From JBFKMV01 sp041629655 (lineage in GTDB: Bacteria; Acidobacteriota; Polarisedimenticolia; Polarisedimenticolales; Polarisedimenticolaceae): a stretch of DNA of 24,507 nucleotides. The position numbers were made by a program, and so were the translations under genes. Below the pieces are notes generated by a model that ran no database searches, had not been told where the DNA came from, and saw only the letters and a program-made list of their open reading frames with translations. Positions 22,340 through 24,507 of the stretch are shown here, one piece after another. Location of the stretch: positions 1 to 24,507 of the forward strand of contig JBFKMV010000060.1 in NCBI GenBank assembly GCA_041629655.1, given 5' to 3'. How positions within the stretch are numbered: position 1 is the first letter of the stretch; the number at the start of each line of letters is the position of its first letter.

Positions 22340-24507
22340 ATGGATCGCACGCGGTTGGCGACGTTGGTGGTGCTGTTCGCGCTGGCGACGGCGGGGTTCG
22401 GATCCGGCACGGCGGCGGCCGAGCTGGCGCTGAAGATCGGCACGTTCGATCCGACGGTCGAGCAGCCGACCCTGCCCGACGACCTGCGCCTGCCCGCCGA
22501 GCCCGAGTCGGGCTACTTCGTGGTGCAGTTCGACCGCGCGATCGAGCCGCGCCTGCTCGACGGCCTGCGCAGCCTGGGCGTCGAGCCGCTGGGCTACCTG
22601 CCCGAGCGGGCCTACCTGGTGCGGCTGCCGCGGGGGGCGGCCTCGGCGGTTCGCGCCGTTCCCGATGTCCGGTGGCTCGGCCCGGTCCAGCCGGGTTGGA
22701 AGCTCGCCGCGGATCTCGGCACGCGGCCGTTCCAGGATCCGTCGCGGCGCGTCGGCGGCCGGTTGTACGCCACGGCCGACCTGTTCCAGGGCGCGGACCC
22801 GGCGTCCGTGATCGCCGCCGCGCAGGCCGCGGGGGCCGAGGTGATCCAGTTGATCGAATTCGCCCGCACGCGGCGGCTCAAGCTGCGCGCGACGCCGGAC
22901 CAGCTGCGGGAGATCGCGCGCAGCCCCGCGGTGATGTGGATCGAGGAGCTGGGCGAGATCACCCTGCGCAACAACACCGCGCGCTGGGTCGTGCAGACCG
23001 ACGTGCAGGACGCGACGACGATCTGGGATCACGGGATCCGCGGGCAGAACCAGATCGCGGGGCTGATCGACAACCGGATGGACATGAACGCGTGTTATTT
23101 CCGGGACGACGCCGACAACACGCCCGGGCCGAACCACCGCAAGGTCGTGGCCTACCGCTCGAACAGCGGCCTGGGGGCGGCCTCGCACGGCACCCACACC
23201 GCGGGAACCATCGCCGGCGACCAGTTCCCGATCAACGGGACGATCGACAACAACGGTACCGCCTACGAGGCCAGGCTTTCGTTCTCGAACCTCAGCGACA
23301 TCAGCGGTTCCGGCACGCAGGTCTCGAACCTGTACGACTACCTGTCCGACGCGCACCTGGACGGCGCGCGCGTGCATTCCAACTCCTGGGGCGACGACGG
23401 CACGACCGCCTACACCACGTGGTGCGTCGACATCGACCAGTTCTCCTACGACTTCGAGGAGTCGCTGGTGCTGTTCGCGGAGACCAACACCTCGTCGCTG
23501 CGCACGCCGGAGAACGCCAAGAACGTGCTGGCGGTGGCGGCCTCGCAGAACGGGCTGTCCAACGACAACCATTGCTCGGGCGGACGCGGGCCGACCAGCG
23601 ACGGGCGGCGCAAGCCGGAGATCTACGCCCCCGGTTGCTCGATCGTCTCCGCTCGCAACAGCGCGCTCTGCTCGACGCGCAGCTCGACCGGCACCTCGAT
23701 GGCCTGCCCGGCGGTGACGGCTTCCGGCGCGCTGGTCCGCCAGTACTACGAGGAGGGCTGGTACCCCACGGGTACGCCGCGCGGCCAGGACGCGCGGGTT
23801 CCCAGCGGGGCGCTGGTCAAGGCGACACTGCTCAACTCGACCGTCGACATGACCGGCATGAGCGGCTATCCCGGCACGCTCGAGGGCTGGGGGCGCGTGC
23901 TGCTGGAGAACGCGCTGTTCTTCGACGGCGACGTGCGCTCGACCTCGGTGATGGCGGACGTCCTGAACGCCGACGGGTTGTCCACCGCCGAGCAAGTGGA
24001 GCACTCGCTCACCGTCACCGCCTCGGCCGAGCCGCTCAAGATCACGCTGGTGTTCACCGATCCTCCGGCCTCGCTGCTGGCGGAGGATGCGGCGATCAAC
24101 GACCTCGACCTGGAGGTCGTCGCGCCGTCCGGGGCGACGTACCTCGGCAACGCGATCGACACCGCGGCCGGGGAGTCGACCACGGGCGGCGCGGCGGATG
24201 CGATCAACAACGTGGAGATGGTGATCCGGTCCTCGCCCGAGGTCGGCGAGTGGACGGTGCGCGTCAAGGCCACCGCGGTCAACCAGGGCACCCAGGGCTA
24301 CGCCCTGGTGGCGTCGGGCCAGGTCGAGCCGTTCACCCCGGGTCAGCTGCGCTACGAGAGCCACGTCGTGCAGGACGATTCACCGCTGGGCAACGACGAC
24401 GGGATCGTCGATCCGGGCGAGACGGCGACGCTGCCGCTGACGCTGGGCAACAACGGTTCGCTCGCCGTCAGCGCGATCAGCGCCGCGCTGTCCAGCAACC
24501 AGGGCGA
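22340..24507 (+). CDS. Secreted subtilisin-like S8 serine protease (3' end outside window)
   Basis: An ATG at 22340 with AGGAGG 8 nt upstream opens a frame that stays open for over 720 codons to the right edge. A signal peptide (about 1-27, ending GTAAA) is followed by two prodomain-like units (57-122, starting GYFVVQF, and 141-205, starting RLYATADL) laid out as in the upstream protease. Catalytic residues are probably Asp244 in AGLIDNRMD, His283 in ASHGTHTAG, Asn383 in ETNTS at the oxyanion position, and Ser453 in TGTSMACP; HSNSWGDD (346-353) is typical of the Kp43-like S8 branch. The Asp motif is unusual because the common D-(S/T)-G reads DNR. A beta-sandwich (about 565-660, with PLKITLVFTDPP) follows. 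Near the edge, NDDGIVDPGETATLPL looks like the start of a CARDB-type adhesion or spacer repeat. It is similar to, but clearly diverged from, the upstream protease. Confidence 0.9.
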   Translation, partial: MDRTRLATLVVLFALATAGFGSGTAAAELALKIGTFDPTVEQPTLPDDLRLPAEPESGYFVVQFDRAIEPRLLDGLRSLGVEPLGYLPERAYLVRLPRGAASAVRAVPDVRWLGPVQPGWKLAADLGTRPFQDPSRRVGGRLYATADLFQGADPASVIAAAQAAGAEVIQLIEFARTRRLKLRATPDQLREIARSPAVMWIEELGEITLRNNTARWVVQTDVQDATTIWDHGIRGQNQIAGLIDNRMDMNACYFRDDADNTPGPNHRKVVAYRSNSGLGAASHGTHTAGTIAGDQFPINGTIDNNGTAYEARLSFSNLSDISGSGTQVSNLYDYLSDAHLDGARVHSNSWGDDGTTAYTTWCVDIDQFSYDFEESLVLFAETNTSSLRTPENAKNVLAVAASQNGLSNDNHCSGGRGPTSDGRRKPEIYAPGCSIVSARNSALCSTRSSTGTSMACPAVTASGALVRQYYEEGWYPTGTPRGQDARVPSGALVKATLLNSTVDMTGMSGYPGTLEGWGRVLLENALFFDGDVRSTSVMADVLNADGLSTAEQVEHSLTVTASAEPLKITLVFTDPPASLLAEDAAINDLDLEVVAPSGATYLGNAIDTAAGESTTGGAADAINNVEMVIRSSPEVGEWTVRVKATAVNQGTQGYALVASGQVEPFTPGQLRYESHVVQDDSPLGNDDGIVDPGETATLPLTLGNNGSLAVSAISAALSSNQG

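Noticed and set aside
22157..24364. Minus-strand open frame of about 735 codons opposite the second protease
   Set aside because: The plus-strand frame has a signal peptide, prodomains and a catalytic triad. The antisense frame has none and is a composition artefact.
1..24507. CRISPR arrays, tRNA/rRNA genes, insertion sequences or prophage genes
   Set aside because: None seen. No regularly spaced repeats, no tRNA-like cloverleaf, and no transposase or integrase motifs were found on either strand.

Overview
This is a GC-rich (roughly 70% by eye) bacterial chromosomal segment. Genes lie close together, codons are strongly G/C-ending, and long antisense open frames occur by chance. The organism cannot be fixed from the sequence. 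The combination of an Rnf complex, a 2-oxoacid:ferredoxin oxidoreductase and several secreted S8 proteases with shared accessory modules would fit an Acidobacteriota-like or similar deep bacterial lineage, but that is a low-confidence guess.

Region A (about 15734 down to 1, minus strand) is one compact operon, in transcription order: korA (fused gamma-alpha 2-oxoacid:ferredoxin oxidoreductase), korB (beta, TPP subunit), a 1326-residue PFOR-like protein, rnfB, a 1223-residue PFOR-like protein, then rnfC, rnfD, rnfG, rnfE, rnfA and the start of a small Cys-containing membrane protein cut by the window edge. Junctions are very tight, between a 26-nt overlap and a 33-nt gap, so co-transcription and translational coupling are likely. 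KorAB would oxidise a 2-oxoacid (probably 2-oxoglutarate) to the acyl-CoA and release low-potential electrons. Rnf would pass these to NAD+ while pumping ions, or run in reverse to make reduced ferredoxin.

The most interesting part of the window is the pair of giant PFOR-like proteins on either side of rnfB. Both keep the PFOR fold order but have lost the pyruvate-side YPITP motif and the TPP-binding GDG / VYSNTGGQ motifs, so neither should be a working oxidoreductase. Their retained parts are complementary: the first keeps a gamma-like region and a C-terminal single-cluster ferredoxin, while the second lacks these and keeps the central 2x[4Fe-4S] ferredoxin domain. The inference is that a duplicated PFOR became a non-catalytic, electron-carrying hetero-oligomer joining KorAB to RnfB/RnfC.

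Region B (15735-17253) holds a 237-nt leader upstream of korA, a minus-strand hemerythrin-like diiron protein, and a divergent hemolysin-III/PAQR-type membrane protein (TrhA family).

Region C (17254-24507, plus strand) is a row of exported or membrane proteins: a complete subtilisin-like S8 protease, a membrane protein with two internally repeated LPGxGxxLxG segments, a secreted protein of unknown function whose C-terminal module also ends the first protease, and a second S8 protease running off the right edge. The last three have recognisable promoters, and each has a hairpin at or near the predicted 5' end of its transcript.
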